From Pleurodeles waltl (Eukaryota > Chordata > Amphibia > Caudata > Salamandridae): 64,000 nt of DNA. A model generated the notes under the pieces. It saw only the letters and a list, made by a program, of their open reading frames with translations. It was not told where the DNA came from and made no database searches. Within the stretch, counting starts at the first letter, position 1. Each line of letters opens with the position of its first letter. This document shows, one piece after another, positions 22,075 through 32,329 of this stretch. Where the stretch lies: contig NC_090448.1 of the NCBI RefSeq assembly GCF_031143425.1, positions 336,405,177-336,469,176 on the forward strand, given 5' to 3'. A program made the translations under genes and the position numbers.

Positions 22075-22544
22075 TTAGGCCCTCATTACGACCCTGGCGG
22101 TCGGTGGTAAAGTGGCGGTAAGACCGCAAACAGGCCGGCGGAAAAAAAATTGAATTATGACCGCGGCGGTTACCGCCGCGGTCATCTGCCACTTCACCAT
22201 TCCGACCGCCATGGCGGTGAAGACCGCTGGGCTGGAGATTGCGGTCTCCAGCCCGGCGGTCGTCACTAGACCGCCGACGGTATCAGGACCCTGCATACCG
22301 CCATGGATCTCGGGTGGTTGGCAACCGCCATGAGATCCATGGCGGTAGGCACTATCAGTGCCAAGGAATTCCTACCCTGGCACTGATAGTGGTCTCCCCC
22401 ACCCCCCACTACCCCCACGAATCCTCCCTCCACACCCCCCACCCCCTGCAACCTCCAAAGGTGGCACAACCCCCCTCCCCACCCCGACCCCGAACATGCA
22501 CATATACACATCCCTACACGCACACACCCCGAACATGCACATAT

Positions 22545-23588
22545 ACACCCTGATCAGTATAGGGAAAGGTGCGGAAGACATTGTGACGCAAAGGGTTAAT
22601 TAGCTTGAGCAGTGTAGATGAGCGTGATGCCTGCTATAACCCCCCCAAACAACGTGGAAAAGTTCATGATATTATTTTCAAGCTTGTTTGTGTAGAAGAC
22701 TCCGTCTCAACCTTGAGAACGAGAGTACAGGGAGAAGATGGAATTAAAACAAAGGCTGGGGAAGGGCAGAGCAGCCAAGTGCTGATAACATGGCTAGAAA
22801 ATGCCAGAAAGAGATAGAATCCAAGCTTTGAGTTATTTAAGCACTGAAGGGAGGGTAAGGGATTTGAAGCTCGCAGATGGAGTTGTGAAAGCTGCCATGG
22901 CCCAGCGCTGCCTCCCTGTTTTGCTGACCGTGATGCTTGAGGGGGAGAGAGATCCAAGCAGAGGGCAGAGGGCTTCCCAGCATTTCGTGGACTAAGTTAA
23001 GTTCCACACAGGGATGAAAGGCCTTTGTTTCTCTGCTCTATTATTATGATTGATTATTTATGCTTGCACTGTGTTTATAACCTGAAGTATTCAGCTCGTT
23101 TATATTTTGCTTTCTAAACATCGTAGTGTGAGCCTGCTGCAGTAACTGAAACATGCATTTTGGTGTGCAGTAAATCAAAGCTTATCTGAAGTATTCAGCT
23201 CATTTATATTTTGCTTCCTGAACATCGTAGTGTGAGCCTGCTGCAGTAATTGAAACATGCATTTTGGTGTGCAGTAAATCAAAGCTTATCTGAAGTATTC
23301 AACTCATTTATATTTTGCTTCCTGAACATTGTAGTGTGATGCATTTTGGTATACAGTTAATCAAAACTTATATCTGTCAATGAACTCTTTGCTTATATAT
23401 ATATGCATAGGTGCTCTTTGTAGTGTACTCATATATAAATAGATGCTTTTCATTGCTATTCTTATTCTACTATTGTTAATGTGCTAAATGCCTACATTTA
23501 CCTGAAATTCTAGTAAAGCTAAATTGTATCTATAATTGGCGTGTGGTCCTTCATTGAGCGTCCTTATTGACTTATACTGAACAGGTGT
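22545..23588. mobile_element. Unclassified ~1-kb insertion inside the Harbinger-like element
   Basis: It separates two CA-rich tracts that look continuous. Its edges are imperfect inverted repeats (ACACCCTGATCAGTATA and, reversed, ACACCTGTTCAGTATA). No coding match. It contains the 104-bp tandem repeat at 23082-23375. Class uncertain: a TIR element is suggested by the ends, but the edge match partly uses CA-rich sequence. Confidence 0.45.
23082..23375. repeat. 104-bp tandem repeat, about 2.7 copies
   Basis: CTGAAGTATTCA starts units at 23082, 23186 and 23290, an exact 104-bp period. The third unit has a deletion after GTAGTGTGA. Units share TTTATATTTTGCTT and GTGTGCAGTAAATCAAA. Confidence 0.95.
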
Positions 23589-24204
23589 CAACCAGTCACC
23601 CGGATAAGACACACCCCGACAACACATATCCGCACACATACACACAGACATGCACACAGTCCGACCCGCACACATTTCCCATACACACAACACCCCCCGC
23701 AAGCATACACTCACTCACTCACTCACCCCCTCAACACTCCCACACGCACACCCCCCATGCACGCACACAACAACCCCCACCCCCTTCCCTACCGAACAAT
23801 CAACTTACATTGTCCGTTGATCCTCCGGGAGGGGATGGGATCCATGGGGGCAGTCCGCCACCAGAACACCATCACCAGAACACCGCCACACTGAATCATG
23901 GGACGTGATTCAGTGGGCGGTGTTCTGTTGACGTGGCGGTGGAGGTTGAGCAACCTCCACTTTCCCGCCGTCCGCCAGTATGGCTGCTGGCGGCTTTCCG
24001 TACGAAAAAGGACGGCAGGCTGCCAGCGGTCATAATACGCGGCACGGAAGACCGCCACCACTGGCGGTCTTCAGCACGGCGGTACCTCGGTGGTCTTGCG
24101 AAAAGACCACTGAGGTCGTAATGACCCCCTTAGTGGATGCAATAAAAAAGGCTCCCACCCTCCTAGAACAAGGATGAAGTACGATCCTTTCTAGTATTGG
24201 CAGA

Positions 24205-25066
24205 CAGCGAAAATTGATGCACAGCCTGCATCACGGTGACAAAATCACTGTATGCCGAACCGGAACAATGCAGCCTGACTTCGCAAGGAGAAGATTGACG
24301 CAGCGCCAGCGTTGTGACCGGAAATTTGACGCACGGCCCACTGGGTCGACGCAAAGTCGAACCGGAACAACGCAGCTCGACTTCCTGAGAGGAATCGACA
24401 CAGTGACTGCAGTGCAGTAGAAATTTCCATGCATCGCCCACCGATCGACGCAGCCCCTGTGACTTCGTCCTACAAGCGCTGGATTTCAATGCAACGTCCT
24501 GAGGCGTCCGAAAACCCCGCAACCCGAAGAGGATCCAAGTCTGTGCACCGGAAATCAACGCAAAGACTTCCCTGCGTGGAAAATAAATGACGCATCGTCT
24601 GTGTGCAGCCGGAGAAATCAACGCAAACCTCCCCATTTTCCACGCATCTCCTCCTCTGCGGCCCCTTGTGGAGAATTTGCAGGCAAACCAGGTACTTTGT
24701 GCTTGCAAGAGACACTTGTTGTCTTTTAAGAGACTAAAGACACTTTATATCATTTTTAAAGTGATATTTCAACGTATACTTATTGCATCTTGATCATTTT
24801 GACCTGCATCTTATCAGATAAATATTATATATTTTTCTAAACACTGTGTGGTGTATTTTTGTGGTGTTCTACTGAGTTATTGCATGATTTATTGCACAAA
24901 TACTTTACACATTGCCTGCCAAGTTAAGCCTGACTGCTCAGTGCCAAGCTACCAAACGGTGGGCACAGTATAATTTGGATTGTGTGTGACTTACCCTGAC
25001 TAGAGTGAGGGTCCTTGCTTGGACAGGGGGTAACCTGACTGCCAACCAAAGACCCCATTTCTAACA
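24205..25066 (-). mobile_element. LTR-like insertion in the Gypsy element
   Basis: It is bounded by GCAGA on both sides (24200-24204 and 25067-25071), a 5-bp duplication, and the Gypsy reading frame resumes across it. In reverse complement it begins TGTTAGAAATGGGG and matches 5709-5930. The distal part (24205-24700) has irregularly repeated GACGCA/ACGCAG phrases. Its other end does not read CA as expected of a canonical LTR, so it could be a solo LTR with a degraded end or another element type. Open frames of up to 181 codons in it carry no recognisable domain. Confidence 0.6.
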
Positions 25067-25114
25067 GCAGAGTGCTATTCTAAGTTACCATTACCTATAA
25101 GTGAAGACACCAAG

Positions 25115-25268
25115 GCCCATATTTATACTTTTTTAGCGCCGCATTTGCGTAATTTCTTGACGCAAAAGCAGCGCAAACGTACAAAATACAATTGTATTGT
25201 GTAAGTTTGCACCGCTTTAGAGTCAAAAAGCGGCGCAAATGCGGCGCTAAAGAAGTATAAATATGGGT
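25115..25268. mobile_element. Small TIR element (MITE), nearly a full palindrome
   Basis: Arms CCCATATTTATACTTT...AGCGCCGCATTTGCG and their reverse complement form about 35 bp of terminal inverted repeat with one or two mismatches, and the interior (TTGACGCAAAAGCAGCGCAAACGTACAAAATACAATTGTATTGTGTAAGTTTGCACCGC in sense, abbreviated by its ends) is also partly self-complementary. It lies in the Gypsy element between RT and integrase. Possible target duplication AAG. Confidence 0.75.
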
Positions 25269-25496
25269 ACAAGTGTGATGGGGATGAGTGTCAAGTAGCA
25301 ATAGTTTTCACTGAAGAGCTACAAAGTACTGAACCTGAAATGTGGTCTTCTTCTTTAGCACATGACATGGTGTGATCTACTGTCATGAAGCTCACCAAGG
25401 AACGGTGGCCAGTTAGAGCAAGAGTTGACACCATTTTGGGAGATAAAAAGCAAATTATCTGTATAGGAAGGATTCTTATTAAAAGGTGACAGACTA

Positions 25497-26030
25497 TTTT
25501 TTTTTTAGATATATTTTATTAACATTTTGCCATTTACAGGTTGTGTTCTACAATACATGCTCATTCTTCAATGTTATTTAACATTTAAGCATCATTACTC
25601 TTTTTTCTGTTTAGAGTCTACTTGTGTTGTTTGTTTCCAGGGTTATTCGCATGCTTTATTATCTTTTATTTGCTGTTAATCTGTGCTTTACCCCTTATTT
25701 CGGTTTAGTTGCGTACCATCTCTGCTCCGCCTGAGTGTACTAACCCGAGTCTCCTGTGTCATTGCCTTTTCCCATTACTACTCGTTTTGATAATATCTCT
25801 TCCCAAGTCGTGGCTATTAGTGTTTGGCGTATCCCTCTTGCTTCCTCACTCTTCAGGACCTGTAGTTCAGCTCTTGTCCACCTCTCTACATCTCGTCTCC
25901 ACTCGGTCAAAGCCGGGCCCTTAGGGGATTTCCATCCCATTGCTATTAGTCGTCTATATAGTGCTAATGTAGTATCTATGTAGCGCTCCTGCACCTTCCC
26001 AATTGTAAGTCCCTGTTTCAGGCCTACTAG
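25497..26030 (-). mobile_element. 5'-truncated L1-type LINE insertion
   Basis: Perfect 16-bp flanking duplications AAAAGGTGACAGACTA occur at 25481-25496 and 26031-26046. A T10 run at 25497-25506 is the poly(A) tail of a minus-strand insertion. The minus frame over 25740-26030 includes LALYRRLIAMGWKSPKGPAL and EWRRDVERW, like the C-terminal end of L1 ORF2. Length, tail, duplication and truncation all fit L1 target-primed insertion. The Gypsy frame resumes across the site. Confidence 0.9.
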
Positions 26031-26046
26031 AAAAGGTGACAGACTA

Positions 26047-26643
26047 GTACCTCCAAAAGATGTGAGAGAGAGGGTTGTTAACCTTTGCCATGAAGGACAC
26101 CTGGGAATTGTGAAGACTAATAGCAGAGTCAAGCAATCCTATTGGTGGTCAGGTGAAGATAAAGAAATTGAAAGGCTGGTAAGAGATTTTATTAAATGTA
26201 CAAACTTTGACAAGGCTATAATAACTTCTAAACCACCACTACACCGCACTGAAGTACCATGCATGCCGTGGGAAAGGATTGGATTTGACATGTTTGGCCG
26301 CATACAGAATAGTAAAGGGTTACCCAAACTCATCCTGGTAAAAGTGGATCACTTTTCAAAATGGCATGAAATCAAGGTTGTACATAAGACCGATTTTTGG
26401 GCATTAGTGAACTTAATTGAAGAGGTATTTGAGCGGGAGGGTTTGCCCAAAGTTGTAATCAGTGACAATGGGGGACAGTTCATTTCAGATGTTTTCAGGA
26501 CCTTTGTGAAGAAAACTGGGGTAGTGCATAGAAGCACAGCATTATATCGTCCTGTGGGGAAAGTGGAATGCTTTAATAGAGTGAGAGTGTATGTACAATT
26601 TGTTCTGTCTCTTAAGAACACCAGCTTTGCCTTACTGACCTAA
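26047..26643 (+). pseudogene. Gypsy integrase
   Basis: The enzyme inserts the DNA copy into the host genome. The frame from ATG 26062 (193 codons) starts inside the domain; matching sequence begins about 5 codons earlier. N-terminal zinc-binding region: CHEGHLG and a first Cys in DFIKCTNF (the second Cys of C-x2-C is Phe). Catalytic triad: D76 (RIGFDMFG), D135 (VISDNGGQF) and E169 (GKVECFN), with normal spacing. The frame ends at TAA 26641 without a recognisable C-terminal region. The triad is intact but the element around it is broken. Confidence 0.9.
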
Positions 26644-27100
26644 AGGACAAGAAGTCAAATTTGCAATGGTTTGCCACTAGCCCTGCTTTGGCCTGCTCCT
26701 AGACAATTGTATGGCTGTATAGCTTTTGACGTGAGAATATCAGCTCTGCTTTAGCTGGCAAAGGTCCGATCCTCTTCAGTACCCATTTTTTTGTGATCAG
26801 AGTGGATCACTGAGTTTTTTTTTTTTTTTTTTTTTACAGAGCACCCAGTGGTGAGGGTTTTAAAGCACATTCCTGAAGCTTGGACGAAATGGATACTTTG
26901 ACTTGGCTTCAAAGACTAGGGGTTGTGCTACTAGAACTACTACAGTTGCCCTTCTGATTTTAAGAGGGCAATAGCTCCTATGTCCCCTCTTTATGAGAAC
27001 AATCTGAATCCTGTGCCTGTGAGGTATGGTCAATGGTGAGGTGTATTTATGACTCTGTGAGGAATGCTCAGTGGTAAGATGCGTCTATGACTAAAGGCCT
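26644..27100. other. No gene seen downstream of the Gypsy integrase
   Basis: Non-coding. It contains a 22-T run at 26815-26836. An LTR would be expected near here, but I see no matching 5' copy. Confidence 0.4.
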
Positions 27101-27560
27101 TATTTATAGTTTGGCAAACAGATTAGTCCATCAAAATGGGACAGAAATCTCAGCTGCCTTGAAAGCCACATGATAGCTATATATCCTCATCAGAACCTGG
27201 AGTATGTTTGCAGACTCCTTCCAGGATTCAGAGGTATTTTTGGTTTCAAACTGTTCTTTTGTTTATACTGCTGGCATAATTGCTTGCTGATTTCAACTTG
27301 CAGTGGAGGCTAACGGTATGTGCCACTAATTAGTCTCAGTGCGATGACCTCGGATGCTTGCTGCCCATGATTTTTTTCTCTCCGACATGAACAAGCAGCT
27401 TGTTATGTGAAACTGAATGTTCCAATGAAAATAGGCCTGATTTAGAATTTTGATGGACAATACTCTGCCCATCATGGTGGCGGAAGACATTACCTCACCA
27501 CCCTGATTGACTACCATCTGTCTAATTTAGCGATAAGAGCCCAGTCGCAATCTCTGTGAA
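27101..27560. repeat. Remnants of a 'CTGATTTAGA...TTTGG' MITE family
   Basis: Phrases such as TTTATAGTTTGGCAAACAGATTAGTCCATC (about 27109, described by its ends) and GCCTGATTTAGAATTTTGATGGAC (about 27435) resemble the arms of the better preserved element at 52496-52629. Decayed; borders unclear. Confidence 0.4.
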
Positions 27561-27911
27561 TAGAAAGGAAACGCAATCAATGCAGTTCCTTTCAATGTAC
27601 AAAACGTTTGATGTACAGCCACCACAGATTTTGATGTCCTTTTACCAAACATTTTTAAAGTTTCTGTTTTTCAGAAACAAATCCCCTAACTGGAAAAAGT
27701 AAAAAAAGAACTACCCCCACATTCTGGAAGTTTTTTCCCCCAGGGTGTGAGGTCCATTCTTTTATTTTTCTGCTCCTTACCACCAGTGACAGAGAGAGAA
27801 AGAAGAGATTAAATCATCCACCCTAAAAAAGGTGGACGGTGTAATGTCCTTCCTCTGACAGTAACTACTCTGCCGTGCTATCGGTGGATGTTTTCCGGCA
27901 ACGGGAACTTA
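27561..27911. other. No gene seen
   Basis: Non-coding spacer before the hairpin element. A short self-complementary stretch occurs near 27830, but nothing more. Confidence 0.4.
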
Positions 27912-28494
27912 GGTGCTGATTACAAGTGTGGCAGTCGGAAAACCTGACTGCCAGACCCATGGTGAGGAGGCCACCATCAAGGTGGCGGTCTCACCTCCGG
28001 CTGTATTACAACTTTCCCACTGGGCTGACATGCGGGAGCCAACGTGCCTGCCCATCAGTCCAGTGGGAAAGGTGCAACAGCATTGCCACTGGCTCATAAT
28101 AGAGCTGGAGGCAATGCTGCTGCACGCAGGGGGCATCAGCACCCTTGAGCACAGCAGACAGTGTGCATTTCACGGGTGCTGGGCAGGGCCCCTCCTGTGG
28201 CCCCTGCACTTGTTCTCCACCAGCCTTTTCACAGCAGTGGAACCACAATGAAAAGGCTCGTGGAGAATAGGGTTGTAATCAGCAGGGCAGTGTTGCATTC
28301 AGCACCGCACTGGCTGATTACATCCAGCCTTACCGTCAGCCCATCGGGATCTACGAGCATGGCAGGGATGACGGTAGGTTGGCAGGTCTGCCCGCAAACC
28401 TCATAATGTGGCGGTCGGACTACCACAGTCATGGCGGTCCGACCGCCACCGCAAGCCTGGCTGTCATAGGACTGCCAGACGTGTAAACGGGGCC
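27912..28494. mobile_element. Serial-hairpin element, copy 2
   Basis: Ends GGTGCTGATTACAAGTGTGGCAGTC and, reversed, GGCCCCGTTTACACGTCTGGCAGTCC form terminal inverted repeats. Internal hairpins include TTTCCCACTGG...CCAGTGGGAAA, GCAATGCTG-type arms and CAGCAGGGCAG...CTGC(C). The middle parallels 30318-30798 module by module. TTA precedes it; the right flank no longer matches. Frames of up to 112 codons on both strands are repeat artefacts. Confidence 0.8.
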
Positions 28495-29649
28495 ATCGTA
28501 TTCAATTTTAGTGGAATTTATTTATGTTACATTATTTTAAATTTAGACATTAAAATATTTAACATTATACTTACTACTTGAAACTCCTTATTAAAATATT
28601 TATATTTTTGTATGTCTTTGGATGATATTAGTGTCAGCGATATTTCTTTCTGATATTTTGTTGCTTACCATTATAAGTATAGGAGAAGGATATTGTGTTA
28701 AAGAATAATTTTGTCAGCGGGATTGTTTACCATGATATTGTGTCATTGATCCCAAAAACCTAATATGACAAATAATATAATAAGTTAATTAGCTGAAAAG
28801 AGATAAAGGTCCACTGACATATTGCTGTGAGATAAGATGGACCAACATTAGCAGTAGATTAAAAGGTGAAAGCTTAGACAAACCAGTCATTCGGTAGATC
28901 AGTAGGTGAGCCTCATATACTACCAGAACCATCATGACTCCAAAGAAAGGCTGATTGTTTTCGAAACCAGAAACTCACAGCTCATGTCGCAGACAGCTAA
29001 AAGCCTGAAATAGAACAATATTCACCTACTTGTCACCAGAGCAGAAAAGCCTGTGCGATCAAGGAGTAGCAACAAGTGGAAGAAAGGTAACTTGATATGG
29101 AAGCTAAAGTAAACCCTTGTCAGGAATTTAAGGACACAACTGCCTGACAGCTTGGAGAGGGAGTGCAAAACCCTTTTAGGGAGGAGACACAATACATAGA
29201 AGAGGAAACAGGGCAGATTACATACCCCATATAACACTTGCAAGTAATAGAAATTGTGGCCATAGTGTTTGTTGTAAATTTTGGGAAACTGGGCAAAGGA
29301 AGCTAGGGCCATTAACTACATGACCAACCTATCTGCGTAATCATAGCTTAGTCAGAAACTCCTGGATGGATGTACTAACAAGTCACACAACACAATTTGC
29401 TGTGCTGAACTGTGTGACGGAGAGAGAGCAAGGAATGTGCCATATCTGCTAAGCTAAGACATGGAACAGAGTGCAGCCTAGTCCCAATGGAGGCACCATT
29501 GTGCAAGTTTGCCTGTGTTACAGCCAGGCTTTTTCCTCTTTCTATATGTGTTGCATAAAGCAGCATGACGAAAGAGGAAAAACTAGGAGATACAAACCTA
29601 TTTCTCCTCATTACACCTCACCTGCGAACATGTAGCATTATGACATAGT
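28495..29649. other. AT-rich DNA without recognisable gene
   Basis: About 1.15 kb; the first 300 bp are strongly AT-rich. Short open frames only, and no repeat structure that I recognise. Confidence 0.45.
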
Positions 29650-29900
29650 CCCAGATTTACAAGTCTTGGCAAATCTGGGAGCACGCCAAAATCCATGGAT
29701 GCATGAGAACACCTACACTTCATCCATCAAATTGCCTTCCCAGGGCACAGTAACGCAAAGCAGCGACTTGGGCTGCCTTGCATTAGTCTAGATTTACCAG
29801 GCCATGCAAGGTGCCTTTGTAAATCTCATTGAAGCTCTTGCATTGCCTTGCCCCCTGTTGCGTGATGCAATGGCAATGCAAGGGCGTCGTAAATCTGGGC
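29650..29900. mobile_element. Small TIR element (MITE)
   Basis: CCCAGATTTACAAG at the left and CGTAAATCTGGGC at the right are inverted repeats. The interior has repeated TTGCAT/GATGCA and further inverted phrases (AGATTTACCAGGCCATGCAAGG with GCAAGG...GTAAATCT). Non-coding, about 250 bp. Confidence 0.65.
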
Positions 29901-30314
29901 TTCCATTTCAGGGGCAGTCCAGGCAGCAGGTGGGTTAAGTTTATTGCAAGCATTGAGTAGCTGCCTGGGAACTTCCTGTTGTATTGTATGGTTTTATGTT
30001 GCAAATAGTTTGTCATCTGATTTCCCGCATCAGCACCTTTGTTTTGCCCTATTTCGGATAGTTTGGGTAAATGGGTTTTAGGCAGAATATTTCTTGTTTC
30101 TACTGTGTATGAGCAGATCTTTCTCTGGCAGTCCGAACTCTCCTCAGCCTCTTGAGGTTTGCTATCTGAATCAGGGTTGGTGTGGAGATTCATAACAGTC
30201 CTCTCCATCAAGAGTTTGATAGGCACTGGTAATTGCAGATTATTGTGAATCATCGTCTTCCTGTTTTTACTTTTTTTTTAAATTTGAAATACATATGTTT
30301 ATTTGCACAAAGAC
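29901..30314. other. No gene seen
   Basis: A 156-codon minus frame (29783-30253) starts here and runs into the MITE. It shows no domain and is treated as chance. Confidence 0.4.
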
Positions 30315-30317
30315 TAT

Positions 30318-30798
30318 GGGGGTCATTACATGTTTGGCGGTGGAAAACATCCGACTACCAAACCCCTGACGAGGAGACCGCCATGGTGCTGGAATTCTCC
30401 CCACCGTCCCCATTACAACTTTCCCACTGGGTTGACGGTGGGAACCTTGTCAGTCCAGTGGGAAAGGTGCAGCAGCATAGTTCCCAGCTCATAATTGAGC
30501 CGGCTGCAATGCTGCTGCATGCAGGGTGCACCAGCACTCTTATAATGCGCACTGTCTGCACAGCAGACAGTGCGCATTTCAAGGGTGCCAGGAAGGGGGG
30601 CCTCCTGCACTTGTTCTCCCCCAGCATTGTCATGGTGGTCTGACTGCCATGAAAAGGTTGGCACAAGGTTGTAATCAGCAGGGCAGCGTTGACTTCAGCA
30701 CTGCCCTGGCTGATCATAACCAAAACTGACGTCATCCCGTCAGGATCAGAGGGCTGTAATGTGGCGGTCCCGAGACCACCAGACTCGTAATCAGGCCC
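30318..30798. mobile_element. Serial-hairpin element, copy 3
   Basis: Ends GGGGGTCATTACATG and, reversed, GGGCCTGATTACGAG. It is flanked by TAT on both sides (30315-30317, 30799-30801). Hairpins in order include TTTGGCGGT...CTACCAAA, TTTCCCACTGG...CCAGTGGGAAA, GCGCACTGTCTGC/GCAGACAGTGCGC with a 3-base loop, and ATCAGCAGGGCAG...CTGCCCTGGCTGAT. No transposase. It is similar to 27912-28494 and, less closely and in opposite orientation, to 33114-33734. Confidence 0.85.
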
Positions 30799-32329
30799 TA
30801 TATCATCTGCAATATCTGACACCTGTGATGTCCCAAAAGAGAGTAAGTTGGACAAATGGGATTCTCATTGTTGCCCTTTGCTTTTAGATTGATACGCTTT
30901 TCTTTCCAAAGCAGATTTACAGATACCTATAGTAGATTTAAAGAAAGACGTGGACAGATTTATTTTGAAGAGGCTCTCTAAACTCTGCTTGGAATTGGTT
31001 GGTGGCATATCTCAACTAAAGCTATATATACAAAATGGAATTCAGGATGGAAGCCCTGAACAACTGCTCCAATCCTTGTCAGATATCAATCAGGTCATAA
31101 CATTGTTTATCATCTCATGGGAAATCAGGTAAAACACCTCAAAGAGAAGCGTGAGGATTGCAAAACAGGTTAGAGAAAGATAACATTATGGTATGAAACA
31201 TGAAGGAAGGGAAACAGTTGGAAGAGCTAGAGACTGCATCCTGGCCTTTTTTAGGAAAGTGTTAAAGGCAGATAACCCATTAAGAATATAAACCTGGAAA
31301 GAGTGCACAGGGTGATGAAGACCTTACAAATCCACTGACCGGTGCACAGATAGAGTGGAAAAGCATACTTCCTAGCCAGTTAAAGAACAGATTTTCAGAG
31401 TGAGCAGATTATGAATGCGCATAAAAGTTGGGGACTGTGGTAGTATGACAGTATTAGATTGCAACCACATTCGAGAAATGAAGGCAGTATTATCAAATGG
31501 CGGTGATGCTAAACAACAAGTATCACTTTCCAGAGGAACTTCAATTTAAGTGAAAAGACAAGTAAGTTTCAGTGGACATAGTTGAGCAGGACAAAAAGAT
31601 TCATAATGTTCTGGAAGAAAATGAAGAGAATCGAGAGCTGGATTTTAGGAAAAACACAAGAGAGCAGTGAAGAAGAAATGGTAGCAGCCAAAACTGAGGA
31701 AACGATAAAGCTTTAAATCACTTTACAGAGTGGGCTGCATGACTTGAAAACTTACCTGGCTAAGCAAATGAAAATTAAACATATATGCTCTATTTGAGTG
31801 CATAATTATTAGAGGCTTGAAGCTACAGCACATCGTCAACGTTGAAAACATTATTTGGAGGATCTTAATGTCTATGAAACAGATTTGATGCAACGCATAT
31901 GATCATACTTTTCCTTTGTTTTATACCATGGCTATTTTTCTCCTATATGGAGTACCGGGAGAGGAGTAATTCTTTACCACAGAGGGGTTTCAACTGGAAT
32001 CTGCTATATCTATAATTTAAGGGTATTGAGTTATGTATAAGGGAATTGAGCTATGAATTGTACAAATAGACGTTTCTCACACTTCTAGTTATTTTCTTAG
32101 TTTGTCCACGATATTGCTAGTTGTAGTTCAAAATCAGGTGACTTTACACAGGAAGGTGGATAATTATGGATGAAGACAACTTTGTACAGATTAAACTCAA
32201 ACTTGTGTCAATAATTGAGTCAGCTAGATTTTTCTAAGACAAACACTCACAAAAATAGGCTTTGGCATTCTGCAGCTGGGTCTTAGTCAAGAATAAGAAA
32301 TCATGAGAGAGGTTACTAGTGAATGGTAG
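30799..32329. other. No gene recognised
   Basis: Only short frames. The part from about 31140 could include decayed upstream L1 sequence belonging to the RT fragment that follows, but I see no motif to prove it. Confidence 0.4.

Larger units (their letters stand above)
22078..24129. mobile_element. Harbinger-like TIR element rich in serial hairpins
   Basis: Ends GGCCCTCATTACGAC and, in reverse complement, GGGGGTCATTACGAC. It is flanked by TTA on both sides (22075-22077 and 24130-24132), the TWA duplication of PIF/Harbinger elements. No transposase frame is present, so it is non-autonomous. Both flanks of the element are chains of hairpins, for example GACCGCGGCGG/CCGCCGCGGTC (22159-22183), CACTATCAGTGCC/GGCACTGATAGTG, GAAGACCGCCA/TGGCGGTCTTC and ACCTCGGTGGTCTT/AAGACCACTGAGGT. 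A CA-rich core is interrupted by another insertion (22545-23588). Confidence 0.85.
20100..26643 (+). mobile_element. Gypsy-type LTR retrotransposon interior with four insertions
   Basis: Gag, a decayed protease, RT and integrase occur in Gypsy order on the plus strand. The coding sequence is interrupted at 22078-24129 (Harbinger-like element), 24205-25066 (LTR-like element), 25115-25268 (small TIR element) and 25497-26030 (L1 fragment). In each case Gypsy-like reading resumes on the far side, so these are later insertions. Several point stops also occur. LTRs were not recognised. Without the insertions the Gypsy part is about 2.9 kb, short for a full pol. Confidence 0.85.

Noticed and set aside
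22239..22603. Proline/Thr-rich frames
   Set aside because: Produced by the CA/CCCC-rich core of the Harbinger-like element.
24163..24708. 181-codon minus frame in the LTR-like insertion
   Set aside because: No retroelement or host domain; composition follows the irregular GACGCA repeats.
28022..28251. Plus and minus frames (77-112 codons)
   Set aside because: Shadows of the serial-hairpin copy 2; the same peptide-like strings recur in copy 3.
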